Shown here: piece by piece, positions 25,864 to 33,588 of the stretch
Layout: the number at the start of each line of letters is the position of its first letter
Position numbering within the stretch: the first letter of the stretch is position 1
From: Pustulibacterium marinum
GTDB lineage: Bacteria; Bacteroidota; Bacteroidia; Flavobacteriales; Flavobacteriaceae
Direction: 5' to 3'
NCBI RefSeq assembly: GCF_900116665.1
Contig: NZ_FPBK01000003.1
Span: forward strand, 24,281 to 88,280
DNA: 64,000 nucleotides
Made by a program: the position numbers and the translations under genes
The notes under the pieces: model-generated
Told to the model about the DNA's origin: nothing
Database searches by the model: none
What the model saw: only the letters and a program-made list of their open reading frames with translations

Positions 25864-26385
25864 ATGACGAAACTAAAAAGAATATTGCCAATCGTTTTCA
25901 TTCTTCAGTCGGTTTATGGACTGGCTTGTGAATGTCCTCCCATAAAAGATCATGACCTGTACATTGAATCTAGTTTTCATTATTATAGCTACATTTTCAT
26001 AGGTGAAATCGTAAAAAGAGATCACCAATTATGGATAGAAGTTCAGGAAGTTTTTAAAGGTAATGTAAAAGTAGGGCAGATTTTGAAAGCTGGACATACA
26101 GCAGATAGCTGCGCTTATTATTTTGACAGGGAGGGCATGGGTTTATTTTATGGATCAGTTGAAGAAAAAGAATTCTTTGCAACACTCTGTAGCCCCACAC
26201 GAATGTTTGATAAACCATACTTATATGCGCCACCGCCACCTCCTATGCCAAATTCTCCAAACACCCCTGAACAGGAAAAAAAAGAAATGAAAGCATACGA
26301 AAATACCGAGAAAAAAAGACTTGAATACGAAATTGAAGCATTAAGAAAAAAAACAAAGCTCTTTGATGTAGACTCTAAAAAATAG
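25864..26385 (+). CDS. Exported netrin/TIMP-like protein
   Basis: Exported protein with signal peptide M-T-K-L-K-R-I-L-P-I-V-F-I-L-Q-S-V-Y-G-L-A and mature N-terminus C-E-C-P-P, the Cys-x-Cys start typical of netrin/TIMP-like (NTR, OB-fold) domains. F-I-G-E-I-V, V-F-K-G-N-V-K-V-G, D-S-C-A-Y-Y-F and C-S-P-T-R are found in order, as in the Flavobacteriia family with F-x-G-x-V and C-S-R-T ends. A Pro-rich linker and a Lys/Glu-rich coiled tail follow. A start at 25864 was chosen because earlier in-frame ATGs place the signal peptide 38 residues in. Biological target unknown. Confidence 0.72.
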   Translation: MTKLKRILPIVFILQSVYGLACECPPIKDHDLYIESSFHYYSYIFIGEIVKRDHQLWIEVQEVFKGNVKVGQILKAGHTADSCAYYFDREGMGLFYGSVEEKEFFATLCSPTRMFDKPYLYAPPPPPMPNSPNTPEQEKKEMKAYENTEKKRLEYEIEALRKKTKLFDVDSKK

Positions 26386-26549
26386 TTAGAGAAATTACGC
26401 TACAACTACGTTTCAATTAAAGCTACACATAGTATACAGTTACCATTAAAAACGGATTCATCACAAATAATCTAACACTTTTAATCTTTGGAATTGGTTA
26501 CGATTCAATAGTATAAACAATAGTGTATTGCTGCTTGCCATCTTCATTT

Positions 26550-26565
26550 TTTATCAAATGGTAAA
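26550..26565. promoter_or_regulatory. Palindromic operator upstream of the Crp/Fnr-type regulator
   Basis: TTTATCAAATGGTAAA, a 16-bp palindrome with one mismatch, extends by A/T symmetry to 22 bp (26547-26568). Its centre lies exactly 30.5 bp before an ACCTTT word (26588-26593), the same distance as in the copy at 27166-27181. Expected to bind the regulator encoded just downstream. Confidence 0.8.
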
Positions 26566-26598
26566 AAATCAATTGCTAGTCTTTAGTACCTTTAAACC

Positions 26599-27162
26599 AT
26601 GGAAGAATTTATAACCTATATTTTACAGTTTGGTGATTTAAACAAACAGCAAATAGCTTTGATTTTGAGTAGCATCTCAGAAATTGAAATTCATAAAGAC
26701 GACTATCTGGTAGAAGCAGGGAAACCATTCAATGAAGTCGTTTTTATAAAAGAAGGCGTTTTGCGTATCTATTATTACAATAGAGATGGTGAAGAAATAA
26801 CAAAATACTTTGCAGACGAAAATCACCTATTTAAAAATCCGTATGCAAACGAACCGTTAACAGAATATATTCAAGCAATTACGGATTGTAAACTCATTAC
26901 AATTGCTCCAAAAGATTGGCAAGAACTTTCCAATACCATAATTTCTTGGGACGCTATTTTGAATAAGATATTCCAAAAAGGTTTAGTAGAGAAAATGGAT
27001 AGAAGAAGTTCCTTGGTTTCGGAAAATGCCACTACACGATACCTCACTTTTTTAGAAAAATTTCCGAATTTAGTAAACCGGATTCCACTCTCCTATATAG
27101 CTTCGTATTTGGGAGTAACACAACAATCGCTCAGTAGAATACGAAAAAACATTTCGGAATAA
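26599..27162 (+). CDS. Crp/Fnr-family transcription regulator
   Basis: 187-residue regulator. Residues about 25-115 form a cyclic-nucleotide-binding-type beta-roll (G-K-P-F-N-E-V-V-F-I-K-E-G-V-L-R-I-Y-Y). A long dimer helix follows, and the C-terminal helix-turn-helix is I-P-L-S-Y-I-A-S-Y-L-G-V-T-Q-Q-S-L-S-R-I-R-K. No Fe-S Cys motif is present, and key cAMP-binding residues are not evident, so the effector is unknown. Palindromes before this gene and before the adjacent SDR gene suggest it controls both. The neighbour pairing with an SDR is common for this family in Bacteroidota. Confidence 0.92.
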   Translation: MEEFITYILQFGDLNKQQIALILSSISEIEIHKDDYLVEAGKPFNEVVFIKEGVLRIYYYNRDGEEITKYFADENHLFKNPYANEPLTEYIQAITDCKLITIAPKDWQELSNTIISWDAILNKIFQKGLVEKMDRRSSLVSENATTRYLTFLEKFPNLVNRIPLSYIASYLGVTQQSLSRIRKNISE

Positions 27163-27165
27163 CTT

Positions 27166-27181
27166 TTTACCAAATGGTAAA
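27166..27181. promoter_or_regulatory. Palindromic operator before the SDR gene
   Basis: TTTACCAAATGGTAAA, a 16-bp palindrome with two 7-bp arms and a 2-base centre, begins three bases after the regulator stop. It is centred 30.5 bp before ACCTTTG (27204-27210), a -7-like element. This places it about 41 bp before a likely transcription start near 27215, the usual class II Crp activation position. Confidence 0.85.
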
Positions 27182-27235
27182 TGCTTCTAGTATTGAATAA
27201 TACACCTTTGCTGTATTAATTTTAATGATAAAAAT

Positions 27236-27979
27236 ATGAAAACAGCATTCATTACAGGAGCTAATAAAGGCATTGGTTTTGAAGTAGCAAAACAACTAGC
27301 TGAAAAAGGGGTTTATGTGTTTCTTGGAAGTCGTGATTTAGAAAAGGGACAACAGGCTGTAGACAAACTAAAGCAAGAGGGAATCACCCAAATTGAGGTT
27401 GTGCAAATAGATGTAACGGATAATGCATCTATAACACAGGCTCAACAAACCATTAGTAACAAATGTAAAGCATTAGACATTCTCATCAACAATGCAGGCA
27501 TTAGTGGAGGCCAACCGCAAACATCACTTTCGGCAACGATGCAACAATTTCACGATGCATACGAAACCAATGTTTTTGGAGTAGTAAGAGTTACCCAAGC
27601 ATTTATAAGTTTAATGCAAAAATCTAGCGAACCAAGAATTGTGAATGTAAGCTCAAGTCAAGGTTCTATAACGCTGCATAGTAATTCATCTTATAATTAC
27701 CAGTATTACGATTACAAAGGAGCTGTATATCTTTCTTCCAAAGCTGCCTTGAACATGTATACAGTAAATTTAGCCTACGATCTAAAAGATACTCCATTTA
27801 AGGTAAATGCTGTGAGCCCTGGTTTTACAAAAACAGATTTTAATGGTAATCGTGGAACCGGGACTGTAAAATCTGCAGGAAATCGCATCTTAAAATATGT
27901 ATTTATCGACGCAAATGGCCCAAGCGGAAAATTTTTCTGCGAAGAAACCAATCCAGAAAGCGGAGAAATTCCTTGGTAA
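27236..27979 (+). CDS. SDR-family oxidoreductase (carbonyl-reductase-like)
   Basis: NADP(H)-preferring SDR, judged from G-S-R-D at the end of strand 2. Glycine motif T-G-A-N-K-G-I-G-F (8-16), N-N-A-G-I-S (about 85), catalytic Ser in V-N-V-S-S-S-Q-G and Tyr/Lys in Y-L-S-S-K. The stretch between them (Y-N-Y-Q-Y-Y-D-Y-K-G-A) and the end F-F-C-E-E-T-N-P-E-S-G-E-I-P-W are hallmarks of a carbonyl-reductase-like subgroup. It lies 73 bp after the Crp/Fnr-type gene and is likely its main target. Small aldehydes or ketones are plausible substrates (inference). Confidence 0.9.
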   Translation: MKTAFITGANKGIGFEVAKQLAEKGVYVFLGSRDLEKGQQAVDKLKQEGITQIEVVQIDVTDNASITQAQQTISNKCKALDILINNAGISGGQPQTSLSATMQQFHDAYETNVFGVVRVTQAFISLMQKSSEPRIVNVSSSQGSITLHSNSSYNYQYYDYKGAVYLSSKAALNMYTVNLAYDLKDTPFKVNAVSPGFTKTDFNGNRGTGTVKSAGNRILKYVFIDANGPSGKFFCEETNPESGEIPW

Positions 27980-28043
27980 AGTTATGGAAGCCTTAGTACT
28001 GGCTAGTATTCCGTTACTTTTGTTAAAAATAGATCCTATCAAC

Positions 28044-28070
28044 AAGTCGCTCATGAGCGACTTTGTTTTT
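28044..28070 (+). terminator. Terminator-like perfect palindrome
   Basis: AAGTCGCTCATGAGCGACTT (28044-28063) is a perfect 20-bp palindrome followed by TGTTTTT. It lies 65 bp after the SDR stop and can serve both strands. Confidence 0.8.
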
Positions 28071-28214
28071 GTAACAACAGGAAAATCCATCACAACTTAT
28101 TCATTATAAAACATTAGAAACTATAGTGCGTTTTACTTTTTATAAACGATTCATCAAGTTGATAACAATGGTTTCTTAACTTGTACAGGATAATCAACTA
28201 AAGATTAAAAATCT

Positions 28215-28892
28215 ATGCAAAGACAAAAAAGGCTATACTGCATCATTTTACTCTGCTCCTCATTCACCGTTGGATTGTATGCTCAATCGTCAGTAATGCA
28301 ACCCAATACGAACAAAATTGAACGAAATACGGCTGTTACTACTCAGCTAAACACAACCGCTAGTACTACCAATAATATTCAGTTGAAGGTAGTAAGAGCA
28401 AACGATTCTTTGTATGCTATTCGGATTGTAAATAGCACGGCTAGTCCTATTCCCATTTCTTTACAAGACTGGCATTTGTTTTTAATTCAAGAAGCTAAAA
28501 ACAAACAAGGTGAATGGAAACCTATTGAATATTGGGAATATAGTACTTGCGGAAATAGCTACTTGACAGAAACACTAAAACCAAATGGATTTCTAGAGAC
28601 CAGGTCAATAGCCTATTCGGGAAACTATGAAACAGAAATCAGGTTTAAGTGGTTACACAACCATCAGGTATATTACACAAATCCCATAAAAGGAGCTGTA
28701 CATACTTCACAATTTTTAATTCCGGAAGACCTTTTGAATCAACGTCTTTTTGCTAGGGTCTATCGTTTGGGAGGAACTGAATTATTAAACAAAGTGCTAT
28801 TTCTTGAACCAGATGGTATGAAAGAATTTGAAACAAAACAAAAAGCTTTTGTAGCAAACATAGCAGAGCGTAATCAACAAAAGAAAGAATAA
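28215..28892 (+). CDS. Exported hypothetical protein
   Basis: 225 residues with a signal peptide (M-Q-R-Q-K-R-L-Y-C-I-I-L-L-C-S-S-F-T-V-G-L-Y-A-Q), then a Thr/Asn-rich linker (about 30-55) and a beta-rich domain with L-Q-D-W-H-L-F and S-T-C-G-N-S-Y near 115. The C-terminal 20 residues are Lys/Gln-rich and helical. No family is recognised. A strong bidirectional terminator separates it from the convergent PI-PLC-like gene. Confidence 0.65.
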   Translation: MQRQKRLYCIILLCSSFTVGLYAQSSVMQPNTNKIERNTAVTTQLNTTASTTNNIQLKVVRANDSLYAIRIVNSTASPIPISLQDWHLFLIQEAKNKQGEWKPIEYWEYSTCGNSYLTETLKPNGFLETRSIAYSGNYETEIRFKWLHNHQVYYTNPIKGAVHTSQFLIPEDLLNQRLFARVYRLGGTELLNKVLFLEPDGMKEFETKQKAFVANIAERNQQKKE

Positions 28893-28925
28893 CCAGTACT
28901 GAAACACAGCTAAACACACAAAAAC

Positions 28926-28960
28926 AAAAAGTCCCTTTCGTTTGAAAAAGGGACTTTTTT
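28926..28960. terminator. Bidirectional terminator
   Basis: AAAAAGTCCCTTT pairs with AAAGGGACTTTTT over a short loop, with A-run and T-run on either side. It serves the convergent genes 28215-28892 and 28983-30086. Confidence 0.92.
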
Positions 28961-28982
28961 ATGGATACGTTTGTATAAAAGA

Positions 28983-30086
28983 TTACTCTGCTCCTATGAT
29001 TGGATTGGGTCTGCTAAACACACCTTCTCCAAAATTGATATGATAGGTAGACTCAAACAATTGAGACGGTTGGTAATAATCGGTAGTGATGATCTGTGCT
29101 CCTGATTGTTTCGCTGCTTCAAAATGGCTATAATCATTTGCACGAGCTTCTTTGGTATTGGCATCCGCGCGGGTTCTGATGATGTACCCGGCTTTTACAT
29201 ATTCGGGAATGCGCTCATCCTCCGGATTGTTCAAGATCATGGCTCCGGCTTCGGGAGTTCCCGCTTCGGCATTGATAAATAACACACGCCCTTTTAAAGA
29301 CGGATGTCCTGCTGCATAGCGCTCTTCTTTTTCTCCTTTGGTGTCTAGGATAAACAAAAACTTGCCTTTTCCGGCTGTTACCGTTGGCCATTGACCAGCG
29401 CGTACTGCTTCGTTGAGCGTAGCATAGGTACCACGAACATCATCTGGAGTAAGAATATGCTCTTTCCCTAAATACTTGAGTAAGGTTTTGTCCAACTCAT
29501 CAAAAACTGTACTTGTAAAAGCTTCTGGTGCTGTACCAAAACGATTGGCTTTACCGTCCTTGGGTTCTAGGGTCACAAAGATAGTTCCGTGATCAGGATG
29601 CGCTTCCGACCATTTTTTCAAATCTGATAAGCAATCCGCTAATAAATAATATTGTGTACGGTAATCAATATCCGTTACGTGAATCATTTTAAAACCCGGT
29701 TGTGCTAACTTCCCCTCAGGATCATACGCCGGTTGACCGGGAACCAGTTCCATCCCTTTTGGGTTGGCATACTTTCCACCTAAAGAATCTGCATAGGCAT
29801 CTAGCTCTATATTGCGCAAGCCCATATCTAACTGTTTTAGTAACGGAATGTGCTCATATTGCAATCCGTAGATTCCGCCAGTGGAATCTTGTTCAGCTAA
29901 ATAAGCAAAAAGCTCTGCATCAATAGCGTTCTTATAACTATTGTGTGAACCAATAACCTGAACCTGGTTGATCTTTGGGGTGTTAGCAGCTATTTCTTGT
30001 TCTTTTTTAGGAGTAGTTTCGCACGACTGAGAAAGTGCTGCTCCTAGTAAAACACCTATATATATAAAGGGTTTGGTTAGTTTCAT
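28983..30086 (-). CDS. Lipoprotein of the calcium-dependent PI-PLC (PI-PLC-C1) family
   Basis: Probably a phosphodiesterase of the PLC-like TIM-barrel class. The lipobox is L-S-Q-S-C, giving a start at 30086 (M-K-L-T-K-P-F); 41 more in-frame codons upstream look non-coding. V-I-G-S-H-N-S-Y carries the first catalytic His; R-N-I-E-L-D-A-Y carries metal ligands; K-M-I-H-V-T-D-I-D carries the second His; F-V-T-L-E-P-K-D-G and I-I-T-T-D-Y-Y finish the barrel. 367 residues. It diverges from the second SusC gene. Substrate (phosphoinositide or glycerophosphodiester) is not determined. Confidence 0.85.
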   Translation of the reverse strand: MKLTKPFIYIGVLLGAALSQSCETTPKKEQEIAANTPKINQVQVIGSHNSYKNAIDAELFAYLAEQDSTGGIYGLQYEHIPLLKQLDMGLRNIELDAYADSLGGKYANPKGMELVPGQPAYDPEGKLAQPGFKMIHVTDIDYRTQYYLLADCLSDLKKWSEAHPDHGTIFVTLEPKDGKANRFGTAPEAFTSTVFDELDKTLLKYLGKEHILTPDDVRGTYATLNEAVRAGQWPTVTAGKGKFLFILDTKGEKEERYAAGHPSLKGRVLFINAEAGTPEAGAMILNNPEDERIPEYVKAGYIIRTRADANTKEARANDYSHFEAAKQSGAQIITTDYYQPSQLFESTYHINFGEGVFSRPNPIIGAE

Positions 30087-30139
30087 AACGGATATATTTT
30101 GTGAAGCATTAAAAGTATATACTGCATGTAACTTTAATG

Positions 30140-30147
30140 CAAAGCTA
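30140..30147 (-). promoter_or_regulatory. -7 promoter element of the PI-PLC-like gene
   Basis: Read on the minus strand this is TAGCTTTG, a full match to TAnnTTTG, 53 bp before the start codon. A TTG lies further upstream but at a longer spacing than usual. Confidence 0.45.
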
Positions 30148-30470
30148 TTTAAAGCTTGTGTTATGTTATCTAAAAAACAACCAAACGAAAACGATATCAA
30201 AAAGTACAAAATGTTAATTTTTAGTTATTCGAAAATTGCTGAATCGTTAGGAAGTGAGATAATCGTTTTAGCAAAATTAATCATACGGTAACTTCAAAAA
30301 AATGGTTAAAAAATTAACATTTCATTATTTAGCAACCGAAATTTCAAGGGATTTCTAACATCCCTCACAAAAGCTAAACAACTAATAAAAAACGTATCAT
30401 CATCTTAAAAAACCAACCCCTCTATGATTTATTAACCCCTTATAAAGTACTATTTGTACGAATTAAAAAA

Positions 30471-30508
30471 AAGAAACCGCAGTTGCGCCAACAACCACGG
30501 TCTTTCTT
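30471..30508 (+). promoter_or_regulatory. Stem-loop in the SusC leader
   Basis: AAGAAACCG (30471-30479) pairs with CGG-T-C-TTTCTT (30498-30508) with a 2-base bulge; inside, GTTG pairs with CAAC. It lies 31 bp before the SusC start and may be close to the transcript's 5' end. Confidence 0.55.
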
Positions 30509-30539
30509 AAGCATTGTAAAACCAATAACTTAAAAATTA

Positions 30540-33500
30540 ATGTATTCTAAAATTACTTTTTTTAAGCTAAAAAAACTACTCTTTTTAGCTTTAGTTATGC
30601 TGTGTATCCCCGCAGGATTTGCTAAAAGCGCTGCTGTGTACAGCATTAAAAAAACACAATCCGGTGCCTATCAACAAACTATTACAGGTACTATTGTAGA
30701 CGAACTAGGAACTCCATTACCAGGAGCTACCGTAAGAGAAAAAGGAACTGATAACGGTGTGGTAACCGATTTTGATGGTAACTTTACCATTACCGTACCA
30801 GCCGGAGCCTTACTAGAAATCTCTTTTATAGGCTATAAAATGCAGGAAGTAACTGCTGAAGAAAATTTACAAATTACTATGGAACCAGATGCTGCCAAGC
30901 TAGACGAGGTAGTATTGGTAGGTTATGGTACACAAACCAAAAAAGATGTAACCGGAGCAGTTGCCCAACTTTCTACAGAAGACTTTAAAAAAGGGGTCAA
31001 CGTTTCTCCAGATAACTTGATCCAGGGGAAAGTAGCCGGGGTACGTGTAGTACAATCCAGTGGTGAACCGGGAGCAGGTGTAAATGTTTCTATTCGTGGT
31101 ATTGGTTCTATCCGTAGTGGTAGTACACCTTTATTCGTTGTAGATGGTATGCCATTGAGTAACGAGAGTGTAAGTGCTGCCAGCCCAAACTTCGGTTTAG
31201 GATCTTCAGCTCCTAAAAACCCATTAAACTTCTTAAACACCAGCGATATTGCTTCGATGACAGTTTTAAAAGATGCATCGGCTACAGCTATTTATGGTGC
31301 AAGAGGTTCAAACGGGGTTGTGATCATCACCACCAAACAAGGACAAAAAGGAAAAGCATCGTTCACGGTAGATTCTTATGCAAGTGTTGCGCAAGTAATT
31401 GACAAAATAGATGTGCTTTCTGCAGATGAATACAGAAATGCAATTACCGATCCTGCATACGATCATGGTGGTAATACAGATTGGCAAGATGAACTATTCC
31501 GTAATGCCATTACACAAAACCACAACTTCTCGTTCGCTAAAAGAACAGAAACCGGTAACTACTATGCGTCTTTATCGTATATGGATCAAGAAGGTATTGT
31601 AGAAACTAGTGATTTTGAGAGAACTACAGCTCGTTTGAATGCTGAAGAATCATTCTTAGACGAGAAGCGTTTAAAAGTAAAAATGAACCTTACTGCCAGC
31701 CAAATCAATGAATCGGGTATTCCTAACGGTGCTGATGCAGGATCGGACGGACAGTTGATTATGCATGCTTTGATGGCGAACCCAACACAGCCTGTGTTTG
31801 CTGATAATGGAGACTATACCAACTTCAACCTAAACCAGAACTACAACCCTATGTATCTGTTACACATCTATGATGACCAAACAGAAACCGTACGTGTTTT
31901 AGGAAACTTGGAAACTACGTTCCGTATTATTGATGGTTTAGAGTATAAATTCAACTTGGGTATTGATAAATCAGTTTCTGAAAGAAATTCAACCATCTAC
32001 CCGAACGTTACAGATAGACAACAACAAGGGGCGTATGTTCAAAATAATCTGGACTCTCAAACAACATTGTTAGAGCATTACTTAACCTATAACTTCGATT
32101 TAGGAAAAAACAATTTTGAAGTATTAGGCGGATTGTCTTACCAGAAATATTATTTCTCAGGAACTTCTTTTTCTATCATCAATATTGATGAAATGGGTAC
32201 AGGTGTTGCTCCTGCAAACAACCCAGGATATTCAGGAGAACAATCGGGTGTGAGTGGTTATGCTCAGGAAAACGAATTACAGTCTTACTTTGGTAGAGTT
32301 AACTATAACTTTGACAACAAATATTTGTTAACAGCATCGTTACGTGCAGATGGTTCTACACGTTTTGGAGATAATAACAAATATGGATATTTCCCTTCTT
32401 TCGCTGCCGGTTGGAATATAGACAGAGAAAGTTTCTTGGCAGATGTTTCAGAAATTAGTCAATTGAAACTACGTGCCAGCTGGGGACAAACAGGAAACCA
32501 GGAAGTTGCTAACAAAATTACGCAAGCAAGTTACTCTCAGTCACAAGCCGGTGGTTATTACTTGTATAACGATTATAGCCTAATTAACGGTATTGTAGTT
32601 AACCGTACTGCAAACCCAGATTTAAAATGGGAAGTGGTAACACAGTTTAACGTTGGTACCGATTTCAGTTTATGGGATAACAAATTATACGGTTCCTTAG
32701 ACTACTACAACAAAACCACTACGGATGCTATTTTGAACATTCCTTCAGAACCATTAAGCCCTACATCATCTGTTTGGAGTAATATTGACGGAGAAATTGT
32801 GAACAAAGGTTTTGAATTTACCTTAGGTTCTCAGTTAGTAAGCACAGAAGATTTCAACTGGACACTTGATGTGAACGGTGCTACGTTGAACAACGAGATC
32901 AAAAATCTTCCGGTATCTGAACTGTATTCTGGTAGCGTTGCAGGACCTGGACTTTCTGGAGTTGCTGCAAACATTTACAAAAGCGGGTACGAAGCAGGGT
33001 CATTCTTTATGTTGAAACATTTAGGTTATGATGAAAACGGAACTGATATTTTTGAAGATATTAATAACGATGGTGTCATCAATGCAGATGACCGTCAAAT
33101 CTTTGAAGGAGCGTTGCCTAACTTTACTTTTGGTATCAATACCAACTTAAGCTACAAACGTTGGGATCTAAGCCTTGCCTTTATAGGACAAACCGGTGGA
33201 TACTTGGTAAACAACACCAACCTTGCATTGAACATTAACAACTTAGCTTCTGACAGAAACGTGTTGGCAGATTTCTATAACCAAGGTGCAAATTCTCAAA
33301 ACACACCACAGTTGTCTACCCTTTACATGGAAAAATCAGATTTCATTCGTTTGAACAACGCTCGTTTAGGATATACAGTAAATGTAGAAAAGATCAACTG
33401 GTTACAAGGACTGAATATTTATGTAACAGGTTCTAACTTGTTTACCATAACCAACTATACAGGTTTTGATCCTTTAGTGAACAGTCCACGTTCTTCAGGA

Positions 33501-33581
33501 GGAAATCAATCCATCGGTATCGATTATACCACCTATCCATCTGCCAGATCATACATGATTGGTGCAACTATAAAACTATAA
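30540..33581 (+). CDS. SusC/RagA-type TonB-dependent transporter, full length
   Basis: Complete outer-membrane transporter of 1013 residues. After the signal peptide, a carboxypeptidase-like domain (about 45-115: G-T-I-V-D-E-L-G-T-P-L-P-G-A-T-V) precedes the SusC box L-D-E-V-V-L-V-G-Y-G-T-Q and the plug (about 125-240) with G-V-N-V-S-I-R-G and L-F-V-V-D-G-M-P-L, A-I-Y-G-A-R-G-S-N-G-V. The barrel ends in M-I-G-A-T-I-K-L rather than a final Phe. There is no extra N-terminal signalling domain, so no direct partner for an anti-sigma factor. SusD follows after 7 bp. No glycosidase is adjacent, so the imported substrate cannot be inferred. Confidence 0.97.
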   Translation: MYSKITFFKLKKLLFLALVMLCIPAGFAKSAAVYSIKKTQSGAYQQTITGTIVDELGTPLPGATVREKGTDNGVVTDFDGNFTITVPAGALLEISFIGYKMQEVTAEENLQITMEPDAAKLDEVVLVGYGTQTKKDVTGAVAQLSTEDFKKGVNVSPDNLIQGKVAGVRVVQSSGEPGAGVNVSIRGIGSIRSGSTPLFVVDGMPLSNESVSAASPNFGLGSSAPKNPLNFLNTSDIASMTVLKDASATAIYGARGSNGVVIITTKQGQKGKASFTVDSYASVAQVIDKIDVLSADEYRNAITDPAYDHGGNTDWQDELFRNAITQNHNFSFAKRTETGNYYASLSYMDQEGIVETSDFERTTARLNAEESFLDEKRLKVKMNLTASQINESGIPNGADAGSDGQLIMHALMANPTQPVFADNGDYTNFNLNQNYNPMYLLHIYDDQTETVRVLGNLETTFRIIDGLEYKFNLGIDKSVSERNSTIYPNVTDRQQQGAYVQNNLDSQTTLLEHYLTYNFDLGKNNFEVLGGLSYQKYYFSGTSFSIINIDEMGTGVAPANNPGYSGEQSGVSGYAQENELQSYFGRVNYNFDNKYLLTASLRADGSTRFGDNNKYGYFPSFAAGWNIDRESFLADVSEISQLKLRASWGQTGNQEVANKITQASYSQSQAGGYYLYNDYSLINGIVVNRTANPDLKWEVVTQFNVGTDFSLWDNKLYGSLDYYNKTTTDAILNIPSEPLSPTSSVWSNIDGEIVNKGFEFTLGSQLVSTEDFNWTLDVNGATLNNEIKNLPVSELYSGSVAGPGLSGVAANIYKSGYEAGSFFMLKHLGYDENGTDIFEDINNDGVINADDRQIFEGALPNFTFGINTNLSYKRWDLSLAFIGQTGGYLVNNTNLALNINNLASDRNVLADFYNQGANSQNTPQLSTLYMEKSDFIRLNNARLGYTVNVEKINWLQGLNIYVTGSNLFTITNYTGFDPLVNSPRSSGGNQSIGIDYTTYPSARSYMIGATIKL

Positions 33582-33588
33582 TCTACAC

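Larger units (their letters stand above)
30087..30539. other. Divergent regulatory region between PI-PLC-like and SusC genes
   Basis: 453 bp without a gene. It holds a TAnnTTTG element for the minus strand (30140-30147), A/T-rich sequence, and a bulged stem-loop leader before SusC (30471-30508). A GTAC-TATTT-GTAC word (30447-30459) lies just before the leader and contains TATTTG. Confidence 0.6.
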
